Below are positions 62,979-64,000 of a DNA stretch of 64,000 nt, piece by piece (position 1 is the first letter of the stretch; every line of letters begins with the position of its first letter). Source of the stretch: Thalassotalea sp. ND16A (GTDB taxonomy: Bacteria > Pseudomonadota > Gammaproteobacteria > Enterobacterales > Alteromonadaceae); assembly GCF_000764205.1 (NCBI RefSeq), contig NZ_JQDZ01000123.1:124001-188000 (forward strand). Direction: 5' to 3'. The position numbers were made by a program, and so were the translations under genes. The notes below the pieces were generated by a model. That model ran no database searches. It was not told the DNA's origin and worked only from the letters and a program-made list of their open reading frames with translations.

Positions 62979-63393
62979 TACAACCTGCCGGTAATTGCGG
63001 ATAACTGGCATTAATGGCAGCGGCATTGGGCAAGTCATCGGTCATCCGTTCGTCAATCCATTGCACACTGACGGTAAAGTCATTGGCAAAGTTATCTTCT
63101 TCAACGCCAGTCAAAGTAAGGGTATAACGTTGCAACGCTGGTGTTAAACTCGCTATGTATTGTTGATCAAATGCCTGGCGTGCATCTTGCAGCTGACAAA
63201 TATTATTCCAAATCCTTTCCACCGCGTTATTGGCGTGAATAATCGATACCGTATAATCGAAACTATTCCTGGCAAATTGCAAAGATTTTACTTGCCCGGC
63301 AGCCAAACCTAACAAGGCGATTGCCGAGATAATCAAGGCGATCATCACCTCGAGTAAAGAAAAGCCTTTTTGCCTGGTTAACTGTTTTTTCAT
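62971..63393 (-). CDS. PilV-like minor pilin, second cluster
   Basis: 140 residues from ATG 63393, whose ATGA overlaps the stop of the upstream gene. Prepilin motif KGFSLLEVMIALIISAIALLG in part (GFSLLEVMIALIISAIA), LAAGQVKSLQFARNS, and a short globular domain ending LPAGCNG. Longer starts at 63399 and 63444 are possible but overlap more. Confidence 0.85.
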   Translation of the reverse strand: MKKQLTRQKGFSLLEVMIALIISAIALLGLAAGQVKSLQFARNSFDYTVSIIHANNAVERIWNNICQLQDARQAFDQQYIASLTPALQRYTLTLTGVEEDNFANDFTVSVQWIDERMTDDLPNAAAINASYPQLPAGCNG

Positions 63394-63851
63394 GGGCATT
63401 GAGCCGCTGTGGTGATGATACTTTGGCCACTTAAAAAGATGCATAAGCGGTAATCATCGGTCGTTTGATCATCATCCGATAATTGAATATCTAAGGCAGA
63501 GGTTGAGCCGCTGCTCGAAATGATTAAATCTGCTAAGCCGCTTATTTGCACACTCGAGTCAGAAGGGATGAATTGTAACAATACAGTTCTTTCATCGGTG
63601 CCGGCATTTTGGATAACCTTCCATTTTGAACTGTTGGTCGCGACTAATGATATCTCTGTATCTCGTTTTACCGCTTCACTGCGAGCAAATTTGAATACAC
63701 TATGCAGTCGATTTATATCCGCCACTAAACGGTCACGTTTCATCATATGACTAAATGAAGGCACAGCGGAAGTCGCTAAAATACTAATGATCCCGACCGT
63801 GGCTAGCATCTCAAACAGGGTAAAACCACGAGATTGAAATTGCGTCATCAT
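63390..63851 (-). CDS. FimT/GspH-like minor pilin, second cluster
   Basis: 153 residues from ATG 63851 (63848 also possible). Prepilin motif RGFTLFEMLATVGIISILA, core AVPSFSHMMKRDRLVADIN and FKFARSEAVKRDTEISLV, typical of FimT/GspH. C-terminal Cys pair (LCIFLSG...TAAQCP). GGAG precedes the double ATG. Its start overlaps the stop of the gene on its right by one base (TAATG). Confidence 0.87.
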   Translation of the reverse strand: MMTQFQSRGFTLFEMLATVGIISILATSAVPSFSHMMKRDRLVADINRLHSVFKFARSEAVKRDTEISLVATNSSKWKVIQNAGTDERTVLLQFIPSDSSVQISGLADLIISSSGSTSALDIQLSDDDQTTDDYRLCIFLSGQSIITTAAQCP

Positions 63852-64000
63852 TATCTCCAGCAATCGTCTGATGTTGGCGTGGTGACACCGCGATGATTGA
63901 TGCTCAAGGTGCCACATTTATCTGACCCTTGTGAACTGGACCCGTTTGGAATGGCTTTCAGGATAAAGGTGCTTGAGTCTGAGTCGACTAGAGCATAATT
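63851..64000 (-). CDS. C-terminal end of a PilE-like pilin (cut by window edge)
   Basis: The last 49 residues are visible: NYALVDSDSSTFILKAIPNG, then SDKCGTLSINHRGVTTP and SDDCWR before TAA. A Cys-Gly-x-Leu-x-x-Asn strand and a DCW end are the standard finish of PilE/PilA-type pilins, with the two Cys forming the D-region disulfide. First visible gene of the second pilin operon. Its start lies beyond 64000. Confidence 0.85.
   Translation of the reverse strand, partial: NYALVDSDSSTFILKAIPNGSSSQGSDKCGTLSINHRGVTTPTSDDCWR

Overview
The window looks like a chromosomal segment of a marine gammaproteobacterium of the Alteromonadales, most like the Colwelliaceae (Thalassotalea/Colwellia). This rests on gene content and order (yifB/comM-ilvLGMEDA, polA-engB, csr RNA-yihI-hemN), moderate GC with AT-rich intergenic DNA, and many AT-rich palindromic repeats. 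No plasmid, phage or transposase gene is visible. I could run no searches, so family names rest on motifs read by eye.

Layout. 1-1.7 kb: start of an unidentified gene, then an orphan HEPN/Abi-type protein in a small accessory patch. A diverged fragment that reads like a piece of comM lies at about 245-280. 1.8-10.2 kb: comM (minus), then the ilvL leader with an attenuator and a complete ilvG-M-E-D-A operon. 10.4-14 kb: ubiK, rep and a DUF2804 gene, followed by a 30-copy 8-bp minisatellite. 14.6-20.5 kb: a small ORF, a GAF-GGDEF-EAL protein, a CsrB/CsrC-type RNA with 13 GGA motifs, then yihI, DUF2489, a DksA/TraR-type zinc finger gene and hemN. 20.5-24 kb: DUF1285, a 7TM-GGDEF cyclase, and tRNA-His followed by three 110-111-bp tandem repeats that each end in the tRNA-His 3' tail. 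24-32 kb: gamma-glutamyltranspeptidase, a malyl-CoA lyase-like protein, and an RND pump (permease plus adaptor) divergent from a TetR regulator with two palindromic operators.

32-39 kb: a cluster transcribed leftward (ABC ATPase, YbbP-like permease, DJ-1/PfpI-TPR protein, OmpR-type regulator, histidine kinase) plus a lipoprotein pseudogene. Three promoter regions here share a direct repeat (TTTCAC, 11-bp period) in the same orientation, so this is probably a self-contained envelope-stress or antibiotic-response regulon. 39-41.2 kb: truncated upp and broken uraA, a small membrane protein and a 30-residue Cys-rich peptide. 41.5-47 kb: a tetraheme duplicated cytochrome c4, engB, a candidate small RNA in the Spot 42 position, and polA. 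47-51 kb: gor and prlC. 51-64 kb: two back-to-back minor-pilin operons. The first (fimT-pilV-pilW-pilX-pilY1-pilY1-pilE) carries a tandem duplication of pilY1 that left a pilX tail between the copies. The second (pilE-like, fimT, pilV, pilW, pilX-like) runs off the right edge.

The most interesting signals are the tRNA-His tail repeats, the two-component direct-repeat regulon, the two regulatory RNAs at positions syntenic with E. coli csrC and spf, the candidate operator inside the promoter of the second RNA, the c4 duplication and the pilY1 duplication.
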